Origin: Agrobacterium tumefaciens str. B6
GTDB taxonomy: Bacteria > Pseudomonadota > Alphaproteobacteria > Rhizobiales > Rhizobiaceae
Direction of reading: 5' to 3'
NCBI RefSeq assembly: GCF_001541315.1
Contig: NZ_LMVK01000009.1
Location: forward strand, 1-64,000
DNA: 64,000 nt
Shown here: positions 23,650 through 31,980 of the stretch, in pieces
Position numbering within the stretch: position 1 is the stretch's first letter
Layout: every line of letters starts with the position of its first letter
Notes under the pieces: generated by a model
Databases searched by the model: none
Seen by the model: the letters and a program-made list of their open reading frames with translations, nothing else
Told to the model about the DNA's origin: nothing
Program-made: the position numbers and the translations under genes

Positions 23650-24726
23650 TCAATGATCGTCGGCAACGCCCAGGGTCCAGTAGCCGACGGCGCGCAGCGA
23701 CGCTTTCGGGAAAGAAATCTCGTCGGTGAGGAAGGATTTTGCCGCCCTCGCCTCGGATTTTTCGCAGGCGACAAAGACGTGCAGGCCTTCATGATCCGCG
23801 CTCCAGGCATGGTCGCGCAACGCCTTTTCAATGAGGCCGGCGGTGCCGGCGGGCTTGCCGCGGCGATAAAGCCATGTCCACTCGACATTCGCCGCGCAGA
23901 CGATCTCCTGCCGCTCGGCTTCGTCATCGACTTCAGCATAGACGTTGAGCTTTTTCCCAGCCGGCATTTCGGCTGCCATGCGCAGCATCACCGGCAGCGC
24001 CGTCTCGTCACCGGCGAAGACATAACGCTCGGCTTCCGGGCAAACACCGCTCGGGCCGATGATGCCGAGAACATCGCCGGGCTTCGCCGTCGCACCGAAG
24101 GTCGCGCCCGGCATGTGGTCGCCCTCATGCATGACGAAGTCGATATCGACTTCACCACGCGCGATATCGCCAGAACGGATGGTGTAGACGCGCCGTGTGA
24201 GAAGATCATCGCCCGCCGGCCAGACGATCGCCCCGGTGGGCGCAAGATAAGGCCAGACCGGTGCGCGGGCCTGATCCGGCACCAGAAGCAGGCGCACATG
24301 CATGCCGCCGGTCAGCAGCCTTTCGATGCCGCTTTCGACCGATACCACCAGCCGGCGCATATGCGGTGTCAGATTATAGGCGCGGGCGACCTTGCCGACG
24401 AAAAGATTGGGCAGTTCACGCTGCTGCGCGCCATGGCCGCTCCAGCGGAAATCCAGCCCCGTCTCGCCGGAGAATTCGACGATATGCTCGGCCACCATGG
24501 CCTTTACCGACATCAATATATGTTCGGAAATGCAGCTGACCCTTGCAGCGAAATGGCCGCCTTCGGCGCTGAAGCTGCCATGGCCATATTCGGTCTTGAA
24601 CCGCACTGTCGCACCGTCGCGTTCCATCTCCATATGCTCGGAAAAATGATCCTCAAAAGCATCGACGATCGACAGCGGATCGGACAGCGAGACGGAGGTT
24701 TCGGCAGACAGGAGAGACACGGGCAT
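23650..24726 (-). CDS. Siderophore-interacting FAD/NADPH reductase with N-terminal DUF2218 domain
   Basis: 358 aa, soluble. Residues about 20-95 are a DUF2218 domain (DHFSEHMEMERDGATVRF, ISEHILMSVKAMVAEHIVEF). Residues 110-358 are a SIP/FAD-binding-9 flavoreductase: YNLTPHMRRLVVSVES, RRVYTIRSGD (flavin contact), IDFVMHEGDHMPGATF, VFAGDETALPVMLRM and a C-terminal YWTLG. SIPs such as ViuB release iron from ferric siderophores by reduction. The fusion is in line with the heme and siderophore genes nearby. No iron operator was found directly upstream. Confidence 0.88.
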   Translation of the reverse strand: MPVSLLSAETSVSLSDPLSIVDAFEDHFSEHMEMERDGATVRFKTEYGHGSFSAEGGHFAARVSCISEHILMSVKAMVAEHIVEFSGETGLDFRWSGHGAQQRELPNLFVGKVARAYNLTPHMRRLVVSVESGIERLLTGGMHVRLLLVPDQARAPVWPYLAPTGAIVWPAGDDLLTRRVYTIRSGDIARGEVDIDFVMHEGDHMPGATFGATAKPGDVLGIIGPSGVCPEAERYVFAGDETALPVMLRMAAEMPAGKKLNVYAEVDDEAERQEIVCAANVEWTWLYRRGKPAGTAGLIEKALRDHAWSADHEGLHVFVACEKSEARAAKSFLTDEISFPKASLRAVGYWTLGVADDH

Positions 24727-24797
24727 AATCCTTCACTTTGTAGTCCGGTTATCTTTAATCCCGACAACCGCAAAGCGTAAAGACATTTTATGAGTAT

Positions 24798-25511
24798 CTA
24801 GAGAAGGTTTTTGTCACTGCCCGCCGTTTCAGGCAATTGCCAGTCGATCGGCTGGCGGCCATGGGAGACGAGAAAGGCGTTTGCCTTGGAAAAATGGCCA
24901 TTGCCGAAAAAGCCGTTATGGGCCGAAAGCGGGGACGGATGCGGCGAGCGCAGCACGAGGTGCTTGCGCTGGTCCACGAAGGCCGCCTTCTTCTGGGCAT
25001 AGGAGCCCCAGAGCAGGAAGACGACATGGTCGCATTCGTCGTTGACAGCGCGGATGACGGCGTCGGTGAATTTTTCCCAGCCCTGCCCCTGATGCGAGGC
25101 GGCGCGGGACTCTTCCACCGTCAGCACGCTGTTGAGCAGAAGCACGCCCTGTTTCGCCCAGCTTTCCAGAAAGCCGTGACCCACCGGGCGAATGCCGAGA
25201 TCGGCCTGCAATTCCTTGTAGATATTGACGAGCGAAGGCGGAATGCGCACGCCTGGCTGGACGGAAAAGCACAGCCCATGCGCCTGGCCAAGCCCGTGAT
25301 AGGGATCCTGGCCTAAAATGACGACCTTGACCTCATCGAGAGGCGTGAGATCGAGAGCGCGGAAATATTCCGCGCCCTTCGGGAAGATGCGCTTGCCGGC
25401 GGTTTTTTCGGCAAGCAGGAACTCTTTCAGCTTGAGCATGTAGGGGCTTGCGAATTCGCCGGAGAGAACGCGCTTCCAGCTGTCTTCGAGTTTGACGCCT
25501 GCCTCTGCCAT
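24798..25511 (-). CDS. ung: Uracil-DNA glycosylase
   Basis: 237 aa from the ATG at 25511, which follows GGAGG at a good distance; the ATG 12 bp upstream is probably not used. Family-1 UDG motifs: [20 protein letters not shown] (water-activating Asp), [10 protein letters not shown], and [15 protein letters not shown] (His loop). It removes uracil from DNA to start base-excision repair. Followed by a glyoxalase gene 19 bp upstream of its start, so the two may be cotranscribed. Confidence 0.96.
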   Translation of the reverse strand: MAEAGVKLEDSWKRVLSGEFASPYMLKLKEFLLAEKTAGKRIFPKGAEYFRALDLTPLDEVKVVILGQDPYHGLGQAHGLCFSVQPGVRIPPSLVNIYKELQADLGIRPVGHGFLESWAKQGVLLLNSVLTVEESRAASHQGQGWEKFTDAVIRAVNDECDHVVFLLWGSYAQKKAAFVDQRKHLVLRSPHPSPLSAHNGFFGNGHFSKANAFLVSHGRQPIDWQLPETAGSDKNLL

Positions 25512-25529
25512 GCCTGCCTCCATCAGAGC

Positions 25530-25925
25530 TTATTTGAACCGGTTGCCGCGCTGCAGCACTTCGATCTTGTAACCATCGGGATCGCAGATGAAAAAGTATT
25601 TTGCGAAAGGCTGGCCCTTATAATCGGCCTCGATGATCTTGCCGGGAGAAAGGCCGACCTCGATGAAGCGCTGGTGTTCGGCGTCCACATCGGCAACGCT
25701 GACGGCAAGGTGGCCGTAGCCGTCGCCCAGCGCATAGGGCACTTCGCGGCCACGGTTGACGGTCAGTTCCAGCTCGAAATCGCCCTCGGCATTGCTGAGA
25801 TAGATCAGCGTGAAATTCTCGAACTCGGCGCGTTCCGCAATTTCAAGGCCGAAAGCCTGTTTGTAAAATTCCACCGAACGCTTTTCGTCCAGCACCCGGA
25901 CCATCGAGTGGATCAGCTTGGCCAT
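25530..25925 (-). CDS. Glyoxalase I-like VOC protein
   Basis: 131 aa, one VOC module pair in the lactoylglutathione-lyase arrangement: LIHSMVRVLDEKRSVEFYKQ (metal His), LTLIYLSN-like strand FENFTLIYLSNAEGDFELEL (Glu ligand), GYGHLAVSVADVDAEHQRF (His) and FICDPDGYKIEVLQRG (Glu). The four expected metal ligands are present, so glyoxalase activity (methylglyoxal detoxification) is plausible, though related VOC enzymes have other roles. It lies 19 bp upstream of ung on the same strand. Confidence 0.83.
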   Translation of the reverse strand: MAKLIHSMVRVLDEKRSVEFYKQAFGLEIAERAEFENFTLIYLSNAEGDFELELTVNRGREVPYALGDGYGHLAVSVADVDAEHQRFIEVGLSPGKIIEADYKGQPFAKYFFICDPDGYKIEVLQRGNRFK

Positions 25926-26148
25926 GGTGTTTTCCTTCTTCTTCCTGTTGACGGCCCGGTTATGCTCCGGGCATCGCGGCCCAAAGGGATAAAGACTGAG
26001 CGTCGCGCTTTCAACCCTAAAGGCACTCTGCGACAGGACGTAGCGGCCCGATCACGGCAAATGTGATGGCAAAAACCCCTTGGTTTTTCAGGTGCGGCCG
26101 GAACCTGCGGCAACGGGACCGCATGGTTTTGGGCCCGCCGCTCTATCC

Positions 26149-26163
26149 TGAGTGCTGAACTCA
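26149..26163. promoter_or_regulatory. TGA-N9-TCA motif before the DUF454 gene
   Basis: TGAGTGCTGAACTCA fits the bare RirA iron-responsive operator pattern TGA-N9-TCA and is itself a TGAGT/ACTCA palindrome, 16 bp before the ATG. The pattern is short and occurs by chance, so the call is weak. Confidence 0.25.
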
Positions 26164-26178
26164 TGATACCGGCTAGGC

Positions 26179-26535
26179 ATGCGCCTTTTATACCTCTGTC
26201 TTGGCTGGCTAATGGTCGCGACCGGCATTGTCGGCGCGTTTCTTCCCGTTTTGCCCACCACGCCGTTCCTGCTTCTGGCGCTCTGGTGTTTTTCGCGCTC
26301 TTCACCAAAACTCGAGGCGTGGCTGCTGGCCCACCCTAGATTCGGCCCTTCCCTGCAGCGATGGCGCGAACGCGGCGCAATCGCCCGCAACGCCAAGATC
26401 GCGGCGCTTTCGGCCATGTCCGTCAGCTCCGCCGCTTTCTGGTTCCTGAGCGAGCCGCCGCCGCTACGGGCAGCCATCGTCGCCGCCGTCATGCTCGGCT
26501 CTGCGCTCTTCATCGCCACGCGCCCGGAAAGCTAA
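26179..26535 (+). CDS. YbaN/DUF454 inner-membrane protein
   Basis: 118 aa with three to four membrane helices. The DUF454 signature is GWLMVATGIVGAFLPVLPTT-PFLLLALWCFSRSSPKLEAWL, followed by HPRFGPSLQRWRERGAIARN. Function unknown; E. coli YbaN is the prototype and some bacteria place it with heme or iron genes. Here it is convergent with hmuV, with stops 8 bp apart. Confidence 0.88.
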   Translation: MRLLYLCLGWLMVATGIVGAFLPVLPTTPFLLLALWCFSRSSPKLEAWLLAHPRFGPSLQRWRERGAIARNAKIAALSAMSVSSAAFWFLSEPPPLRAAIVAAVMLGSALFIATRPES

Positions 26536-26543
26536 GAGCGCTC

Positions 26544-27326
26544 CTAACGATGCCGCGACTGCGGCAGCACGTAGGGAATATGCCGCGCGGGCAACCGGCC
26601 GACGACGCCGCCAATGCCGTAGACCCTGGCGATGGTCTCGTCGCTGATCGTTTCCAGCGAAGGACCGCTCGCCGTCACCCGGCCGCCATGCATGACGATA
26701 AGTTGATCGGCAAATTCCGCCGCAAGATTGAGATCGTGGAGGATGGCGAGCACCAACCCACCGCCGCTTGCAAAGTCGCGCGCCGTTTCCAGCACTGCGA
26801 TCTGGTGGCCGATATCGAGGCTGGCTGTCGGCTCGTCGAGGAAAAGCGCCCGCGCCTCACCATTTTCCACCGGAAAAGGCACCTGCGCCAGCGCCCGGGC
26901 AAACTGCACCCGCTGCTGCTCGCCGCCTGAGAGCATGTTGTAGGACCGCTGCTCGAAACCGCGCAGCCCGGCCTTGGCAAGCGCCCGGCGGGCCTGTTCT
27001 TCCGGCATACGAGACCCCTGTGCAACCGCTCCCATGCGCACGATTTCGAGCGCCGTGAAAGGAAACGCAAGCTGGGTGCTCTGCGGCAGCACGGCCCTGA
27101 GACGCGCAAGCTGGACCGGCGTGAAGGCCGGCAGGTCGACGTCATTATAGGTCACCGAACCGCTCTCGGCGCGCATCTCGCCCGAGAGAACCTTCATCAG
27201 CGTGGATTTGCCGGCGCCGTTGGGGCCGATGATGACATTGACCTTGCCGGGCTTCAGATCGACGCTGACCGTGTCGAGCAGCCGGCGGCCGGAGCGGATG
27301 AGGGTGAGGTTTTCGGCCCGGATCAT
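26544..27326 (-). CDS. hmuV: Heme ABC transporter ATP-binding protein HmuV
   Basis: 260 aa. Walker A IGPNGAGKSTLMKVL, signature LSGGEQQRVQFARAL, Walker B RALFLDEPTASLD and switch His in VLAILHDLNLAAEF. Of the FecE/HmuV subfamily that drives heme import with HmuU and HmuT. Overlaps the end of hmuU by 4 bp (ATGA-type junction), so hmuTUV is one operon. Cytoplasmic face of the inner membrane. Confidence 0.93.
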   Translation of the reverse strand: MIRAENLTLIRSGRRLLDTVSVDLKPGKVNVIIGPNGAGKSTLMKVLSGEMRAESGSVTYNDVDLPAFTPVQLARLRAVLPQSTQLAFPFTALEIVRMGAVAQGSRMPEEQARRALAKAGLRGFEQRSYNMLSGGEQQRVQFARALAQVPFPVENGEARALFLDEPTASLDIGHQIAVLETARDFASGGGLVLAILHDLNLAAEFADQLIVMHGGRVTASGPSLETISDETIARVYGIGGVVGRLPARHIPYVLPQSRHR

Positions 27327-28411
27327 GACATGTTCCGCATGGAAAAGCCGCCGCGTCCCAAGAGCAGGAACAGGAAAACCGGCGCGCCGATGAGCGCCGT
27401 GACGACGCCGATCGGCAGTTCCGCAGGTGCGGCCACCGTGCGGGCGAAACTGTCGGCCAGCAGCAAAAGCGCGGCCCCGCCAAGTGCGGATGCCGGCAGC
27501 AGGAAACGATGCGACGGGCCAATGGCAAGGCGAAGCAGATGCGGCACGACGATGCCGACGAAGCCGATGGAACCGGCCGCCGCCACACTCGCCCCGCAGG
27601 CGGCGGCAACGGCCAGAATGACGATCCGTTTTAGCCGCTGTACCGGAATGCCCATGTGAAAGGCGGCCGCATCCCCGAGGATCAGCGCATCGAGCCCGCG
27701 GGCAACGAAGGGAATGATGGCGAGAACGACGATGATGAAAGGCAGGGTCGCGAGCACCTTGGCGGGCGTTGCACCGCCGAGCGAACCGAGCGACCAGAAG
27801 GTGATGTCGCGCAGCGCCCGGTCATCGGCCACGAAAATCATCAGCCCGGTCAGCGCGCCGCTGATCGCCGCCACCGCAATGCCGGCCAGAATGAGCGTGG
27901 TGGTGGAGGTCGCGCCGTCCTTGGTGGCGATCAGGTAAAGCACCCAGGTGTTCAGCAGCCCGCCGAAGAATGCCATGATGGGCAGGAAATGCGGGCCGAA
28001 AAACACCGCCACCGTGGCAAGCGCGCCTTCCCCAAGGGAAATCGCCGCGACCGCAAACAGCGCCGCACCCGAGGTGACGCCGACAATGCCGGGATCGGCC
28101 AATGGATTGCGGAACAGGCCCTGCATCATCGCCCCTGAAACGGCAAGCCCGGCGCCGATCAACATGCCGAGCGCGGTGCGCGGCAGGCGCACGGCCTCGA
28201 GAATGATCCTGTCGCGCGCATCGAGCTGATCCGCACCGCCGGTAAGATAGGCAATGAGCTCTGAAATGCCGACGCCCGTGGGTCCGCTGACAAGCGACAC
28301 GCCACAGGCAAACAGCAGGATGCCGACGAGCACGGCAAGGGCGACAACCCCCTGGCGGGATCTGTCGCCGGCAACGCCGCCCTCGGTGGAACTCAAGATC
28401 GCAAGGCTCAC
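27323..28411 (-). CDS. hmuU: Heme ABC transporter permease HmuU
   Basis: 362 aa, FecCD/BtuC family with about ten helices. Typical segments: RLPRTALGMLIGAGLAVSGA, GLFRNPLADPGIVGVTSGAA, and the coupling region around FIVVLAIIPFVARGLDALIL-GDAAAFHMGIPVQRLK. The GTG start overlaps the hmuT stop by 4 bp. The N-terminal 30 residues are a soluble extension. Confidence 0.92.
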   Translation of the reverse strand: MSLAILSSTEGGVAGDRSRQGVVALAVLVGILLFACGVSLVSGPTGVGISELIAYLTGGADQLDARDRIILEAVRLPRTALGMLIGAGLAVSGAMMQGLFRNPLADPGIVGVTSGAALFAVAAISLGEGALATVAVFFGPHFLPIMAFFGGLLNTWVLYLIATKDGATSTTTLILAGIAVAAISGALTGLMIFVADDRALRDITFWSLGSLGGATPAKVLATLPFIIVVLAIIPFVARGLDALILGDAAAFHMGIPVQRLKRIVILAVAAACGASVAAAGSIGFVGIVVPHLLRLAIGPSHRFLLPASALGGAALLLLADSFARTVAAPAELPIGVVTALIGAPVFLFLLLGRGGFSMRNMS

Positions 28412-29301
28412 GGCTTCACCACGTCAGGGTAGAGCTTGTTTGCCAACTCGCGACCTGCTGCAGGCGTGCGCGGGCCGAAACCGATGAGATAAAGCCCATC
28501 CATGCTGATGAGAGCCTTGCTTGCGGCGGCAGGCGTGGACTGGAAAGCGGGAAGCGCGAAAGTCTCATCCGCCTTGGCGGCGTGGTCGCCGCGCGCCATG
28601 GTCAGCACCACGTCGGGTGCCGCAGCAATGACCGCCTCGTCCGTCAGCGGCTTATAACCCGTGATCTCCTGCGCCGCATTGATGCCGCCCGCCATTTCGA
28701 TGATCGCCGCCGCTTCGGTATCCTTGCCCGCCGCCATGATGCGGCCGCCGGCGGTGGAAAGCACGAAGAGAACGCGCCTTCTGCCCTTTTCCGGGATGGC
28801 GGAAACATCCTTGGCGAGTGCATCGAGCCCGGCTCTGGTTTCTGCCGCCAGCGCCTTCGCCTTGTCGGAGAGGCCCACAGCCGCGCCGACATCCTCGATC
28901 TTTTTGGGGATGGCGTCGCCGCTCGGCGGCGTGTCGACGGTGACGAAAGGCACCGCGCTTGCCTTCAGGATGGCGATGACATCGGCCGGGCCGGAACCGT
29001 CTTCCGAAAGAATGAGATCCGGCTTCTGCGACAGGATGCCTTCCGACGACAGCGCCCGCATGTAACCGATGTCAGGCTTGGCGAGCGCATCGGCCGGATA
29101 GCTGCTGGTGCTGTCGCGGGCCACGATACGGTCTCCTGCGCCCAACGCATAAAGTATTTCCGTCACCGTGCCGCCCACTGCGACGATGCGTTTCGCCTCC
29201 GGATTACCCTTGTCCGAAGCCATGGCAGCCGGCGCGGCAAAGGTGATTGCGGCGGGCACGAGGGCGGCGAGAACGAAGGAACGAAGGCGGGAATTCAACA
29301 T
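28408..29301 (-). CDS. hmuT: Periplasmic heme-binding protein HmuT
   Basis: 297 aa from the ATG at 29301, which gives a good signal peptide (LRSFVLAALVPAAITFAAPA, cleavage near AMA). Cluster-A binding-protein fold: KRIVAVGGTVTEILYALGAG and DRIVARDSTSSYPADALAKP (residues typical of HmuT/ShuT), with GYMRALSSEGILSQKPDLIL. It binds heme in the periplasm and delivers it to HmuUV. No TonB-dependent heme receptor is in the window. Confidence 0.92.
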   Translation of the reverse strand: MLNSRLRSFVLAALVPAAITFAAPAAMASDKGNPEAKRIVAVGGTVTEILYALGAGDRIVARDSTSSYPADALAKPDIGYMRALSSEGILSQKPDLILSEDGSGPADVIAILKASAVPFVTVDTPPSGDAIPKKIEDVGAAVGLSDKAKALAAETRAGLDALAKDVSAIPEKGRRRVLFVLSTAGGRIMAAGKDTEAAAIIEMAGGINAAQEITGYKPLTDEAVIAAAPDVVLTMARGDHAAKADETFALPAFQSTPAAASKALISMDGLYLIGFGPRTPAAGRELANKLYPDVVKP

Positions 29302-29487
29302 GGCGTTATCCTGAAACACGACCCGGCGCCGGTTTGCCCGCGCCACTAATCTTGAGTTCTTTACACATGTTTATACACCGCGCAATCGATAAGTGGAGTA
29401 AATTTGTTCGCTTTGTCGTGAACCCCTTCCCAACCCCATCCGGGCCGGATATCCTGACTGAAACAGGAAACTTAAAGGGAGACTTTC

Positions 29488-29835
29488 ATGTTTATCGCAA
29501 TGAACCGCTTTCGCGTCGTGCCGGGTTATGAAGACACCTTCGAATCCATCTGGCGCGAGCGCAAATCGCACCTGAGCGAACTGCCGGGCTATATCGAATT
29601 TCACATGCTGAAAGGCCCGAAGGCGGACGACCATACGCTTTACGCCTCGCACACCGTCTGGGCCACCAAGGATGACTTCCTTGCCTGGACGAAATCCGAA
29701 CAGTTCCGCGCCGCCCACGCCAAGGCCGGCGAAAACCGCGGCAAGGTGGAATATCTCTCCGGCCCGCATTTCGAAGGCTTCGACGTCATCATCCATGAAG
29801 ACAAGAATGGCGACCGCCGTTCGATTGCCGCCTGA
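29488..29835 (+). CDS. IsdG-family heme-degrading monooxygenase (HmuQ/HmuD-like)
   Basis: 115 aa ABM-fold protein. The triad of IsdG-type heme oxygenases, Asn-Trp-His (N7/W67/H77 in IsdG), is matched by Asn6 (MFIAMNRF), Trp67 (DDFLAWTKS) and His77 (FRAAHAKAG). Rhizobial HmuQ and HmuD are of this type and release iron from heme in the cytosol. RBS AGGGAG lies before the ATG. Divergent from hmuTUV across 186 bp and 9 bp before hutX, so the two plus-strand genes are an operon. Confidence 0.87.
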   Translation: MFIAMNRFRVVPGYEDTFESIWRERKSHLSELPGYIEFHMLKGPKADDHTLYASHTVWATKDDFLAWTKSEQFRAAHAKAGENRGKVEYLSGPHFEGFDVIIHEDKNGDRRSIAA

Positions 29836-29844
29836 GGTCGTCCG

Positions 29845-30369
29845 ATGAGCATTGCAGCCCAGAAGACCGACGATGACAGGCAGGTCCGCGCCGCAGCCGC
29901 CCTTGCCGAAAAGCCCGATGGCATCGTGGAGGCCATTGCCGCCAAGGCCGAGGTGACGCCTGCCGAAATCCTGGCGATCCTGCCCGAAGGTGCGGCTGTT
30001 TCCGCCGCCGCCGACCAGTTCGACGCCATCTGGAACGAGATGCGCGGCTGGGGCGAAGTCCTGATGATCGTGCAGACCGGCGACATCGTGCTGGAAGTGC
30101 CCGGCCACCTGCCGGAAGGCAGCGAAAGCCATGGCTGGTTCAACATCCACGGCGACAGCCCCATCGGTGGTCACATCAAGAAGGACAATTGCGCCGGCAT
30201 CACCTTCGTCGATCGCGGCTTCCACGGTCGTCGCTCCTGTTCCGTCTGGTTCATGAACGCCGCCGGCGGCGCCATGTTCAAGATTTTCGTCCGCCGCGAC
30301 GAGAACAAGGAACTGCTGGCCGGGCAACTCGCGAAGTTCGAAGCGCTGCGGAACGGTTTCCGCGGCTGA
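29845..30369 (+). CDS. hutX: HutX-type cytosolic heme carrier
   Basis: 174 aa. The fold is that of HutX/HugX: ALAEKPDGIVEAIAAKAEVT, then the region VLMIVQTGDIVLEVPGHLPE, HGWFNIHGDSPIGGHIKKDN, FVDRGFHGRRSCSVWFMNAA and MFKIFVRRDENKEL. These proteins bind imported heme and hand it to the degrading enzyme; here the likely partner is the IsdG-type protein next door. No HmuS is present, so HutX probably replaces it. Confidence 0.9.
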   Translation: MSIAAQKTDDDRQVRAAAALAEKPDGIVEAIAAKAEVTPAEILAILPEGAAVSAAADQFDAIWNEMRGWGEVLMIVQTGDIVLEVPGHLPEGSESHGWFNIHGDSPIGGHIKKDNCAGITFVDRGFHGRRSCSVWFMNAAGGAMFKIFVRRDENKELLAGQLAKFEALRNGFRG

Positions 30370-30379
30370 GCAGGCGCAG

Positions 30380-30403
30380 GGCTGCCACGGCAAAGTGGCA
30401 GCC
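30380..30403 (+). terminator. Hairpin after hutX
   Basis: GGCTGCCAC and GTGGCAGCC form a 9-bp stem 11 bp after the stop, followed by the weak tract TCTTCC. Confidence 0.5.
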
Positions 30404-30456
30404 TCTTCCGAGATCGATTATCCACCGACGGAAGGACACTGCCTCAAAATAAATAA

Positions 30457-30473
30457 TTATCGTTTTACAATAA
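30457..30473. promoter_or_regulatory. Operator candidate TTATCGTTTTACAATAA (copy A)
   Basis: Near-perfect palindrome TTATCGT-TTT-ACAATAA, 81 bp before the small secreted protein gene. Its left 13 bases recur upstream of the DUF2975 gene (31049-31065). Confidence 0.45.
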
Positions 30474-30553
30474 AAAATGTTGAAAAATCGATGTTCCTGA
30501 TTGAGATTGGCCGCCGTCGGCCGATCCAGCCGTCATTTGAAAAAGGAATCTCG

Positions 30554-30943
30554 ATGATGAAGAAATTATTCACCGCCGCCGTGGTGAGCGTGGTGCTGCA
30601 GGCCTGCCTTGTCTCACTCCCCGCGCAGGCAGCGGGCGGTCAGGACCCGGCCTCCGCGGAACGCACACTCAGAACCGTTCTCGAGGAAGCACGCAGCGGC
30701 AACCTCAACCTCTCGCGCTTCGAAGATGACATCGTCGCCGATGTCCGGGCCAATGCGGGCGCGGTTTCGGATGAAATCAGACGCCGTGGCAAGGTGACGG
30801 CCATGCAATATCTCGGAAGACAGGCGACCGAGGCGGGTGATCTTCACAGATTCAAGGTCACCTTCGAAAAGGGCCAGATGCGCTGGTCGCTCATTCTCAA
30901 CACGCGCGGCCAGATCGCCAATATCGACATGGAAGCCCCCTGA
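30554..30943 (+). CDS. Small secreted protein, unknown function
   Basis: 129 aa. Signal peptide through residue 28 (LFTAAVVSVVLQACLVSLPA, then QAA). The mature part is a single alpha-beta domain ending MRWSLILNTRGQIANIDMEA; RTVLEEARSGNLNLSRFEDD and ADVRANAGAVSDEIRRRGKV are helical. The layout recalls small cystatin/NTF2-like periplasmic domains but I do not recognise a family. RBS AAAGGA precedes an ATGATG start. Shares an operator-like motif with the DUF2975-XRE pair 500 bp on. Confidence 0.75.
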   Translation: MMKKLFTAAVVSVVLQACLVSLPAQAAGGQDPASAERTLRTVLEEARSGNLNLSRFEDDIVADVRANAGAVSDEIRRRGKVTAMQYLGRQATEAGDLHRFKVTFEKGQMRWSLILNTRGQIANIDMEAP

Positions 30944-31048
30944 CCCCTTTTTCGTGTGCCGGTGGGATGCAAAGCGCGCCCGCCGGCAGGCATGAGCGGC
31001 ATCATCAGCCCAGCAAGATGGCCTGCGGTCTCGATTGACGTTATAAAT

Positions 31049-31065
31049 TTATCGTCTTACAGGAA
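31049..31065. promoter_or_regulatory. Operator candidate TTATCGTCTTACAGGAA (copy B)
   Basis: Shares TTATCGT-nTT-ACA with the palindrome at 30457 and lies 31 bp before the DUF2975 gene. It could be the binding site of the XRE regulator encoded by the second gene of that operon. Confidence 0.4.
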
Positions 31066-31095
31066 TTAAAGGACAAAAAACCACCGGATCACCTG

Positions 31096-31635
31096 ATGAC
31101 AGACCCATCCATCAGCCGCCGCATCGCCCGTGTCAGCCGTATCCTGATATGGCTTTCCTTCGTTTTTGCAGGCACCCTCATCGCCGCTTATGTCGCCATA
31201 TGGGCCGATACGGAAACCCTGCGGACGGTGATTGAAGGGCAGATCCTGCCGCCTGCCACACCTTACCTGCTCACCGACACCGTGCGTGTCACCGGTTTTG
31301 TCGTCGGGCTTCTGCCGCTTCTGGCCGTGCTTAGCGGGCTCTGGTTTGCCGTCCTTCTTTTCCGGCTTTTCGAAAGGGGCGAGGTCTTTACGCAGACGTC
31401 AGGCAAAAGGCTGATCCAGGTCGGTGTCGCGCTTGCCGCATTGCTGCCGGCGCAGATCGTCATGACCGGCTCTGCTTCCTTTCTGCTGACGGTGGGCAAT
31501 CCCGTTCCGAGCATCTCCTTTTCTTTTGAGAGCACGCAGATGCTTGTGGGCTTTGCCGGCGGGTTGATGATTGTCGTTGGCTGGGTGCTGGGGGAAGCGA
31601 CGCGCATCGCCGACGAAAACCGCGAATTCATCTAG
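31096..31635 (+). CDS. DUF2975 integral membrane protein
   Basis: 179 aa with four membrane helices (about 15-38, 62-90, 108-130, 150-170). The DUF2975 pattern appears in LLAVLSGLWFAVLLFRLFER-GEVFTQTSGKRLIQVGVAL. Members are almost always followed by a short XRE-family DNA-binding protein, as here (9 bp gap). Function is unknown; a membrane-linked sensor that controls the partner regulator is a reasonable guess. Confidence 0.87.
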   Translation: MTDPSISRRIARVSRILIWLSFVFAGTLIAAYVAIWADTETLRTVIEGQILPPATPYLLTDTVRVTGFVVGLLPLLAVLSGLWFAVLLFRLFERGEVFTQTSGKRLIQVGVALAALLPAQIVMTGSASFLLTVGNPVPSISFSFESTQMLVGFAGGLMIVVGWVLGEATRIADENREFI

Positions 31636-31644
31636 GAAACGACC

Positions 31645-31887
31645 GTGCCGATCATCGTCAATCTGGATGTCATGCTTGCAAAACGGAAGATGCGATCAAA
31701 GGAGCTCGCGGCCCGTATCGGCATTACCGAACAGAATCTTTCAATCCTGAAATCCGGCAGGGCGAAAGGCGTGCGCTTCGAAACCCTCGAAAAGATCTGC
31801 GAGGCGCTGGACTGCCAGCCCGGAGACCTTCTCGAATACAGGCACGGCCCCTCTGTCGTCACCGAGGAGGTGACGGGCGAAACCTGA
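31645..31887 (+). CDS. Short XRE-family transcriptional regulator (YozG-like)
   Basis: 80 aa from a GTG start. Single HTH_26-type domain: NLDVMLAKRKMRSKELAARI, recognition helix ITEQNLSILKSGRAKGVRFE, then LEKICEALDCQPGDLLEYRH. It is the standard partner of DUF2975 proteins. It probably acts on its own operon and perhaps on the secreted protein gene at 30554 through the shared TTATCGT motif. Confidence 0.88.
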   Translation: MPIIVNLDVMLAKRKMRSKELAARIGITEQNLSILKSGRAKGVRFETLEKICEALDCQPGDLLEYRHGPSVVTEEVTGET

Positions 31888-31980
31888 AAGCGACGGGCAG
31901 TCCCGTCGGTTCATCGCCCGTTCAGTGCCGTTTTCTATCATCCGTTGAAATTCGAACGGAACCAGCACGGAGCAAGCACC

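Noticed and set aside
22278..23729. A 483-codon plus-strand open frame opposite the dioxygenase gene
   Set aside because: The minus strand carries the VOC metal-binding motifs; the plus-strand frame runs through a repeat and has no family features.
29302..29487. RirA or Irr operator in the hmuT/monooxygenase promoter region
   Set aside because: All TGA triplets were checked for TCA nine bases on and none fits; only a poor ICE-like half-match (29350-29363) was found.
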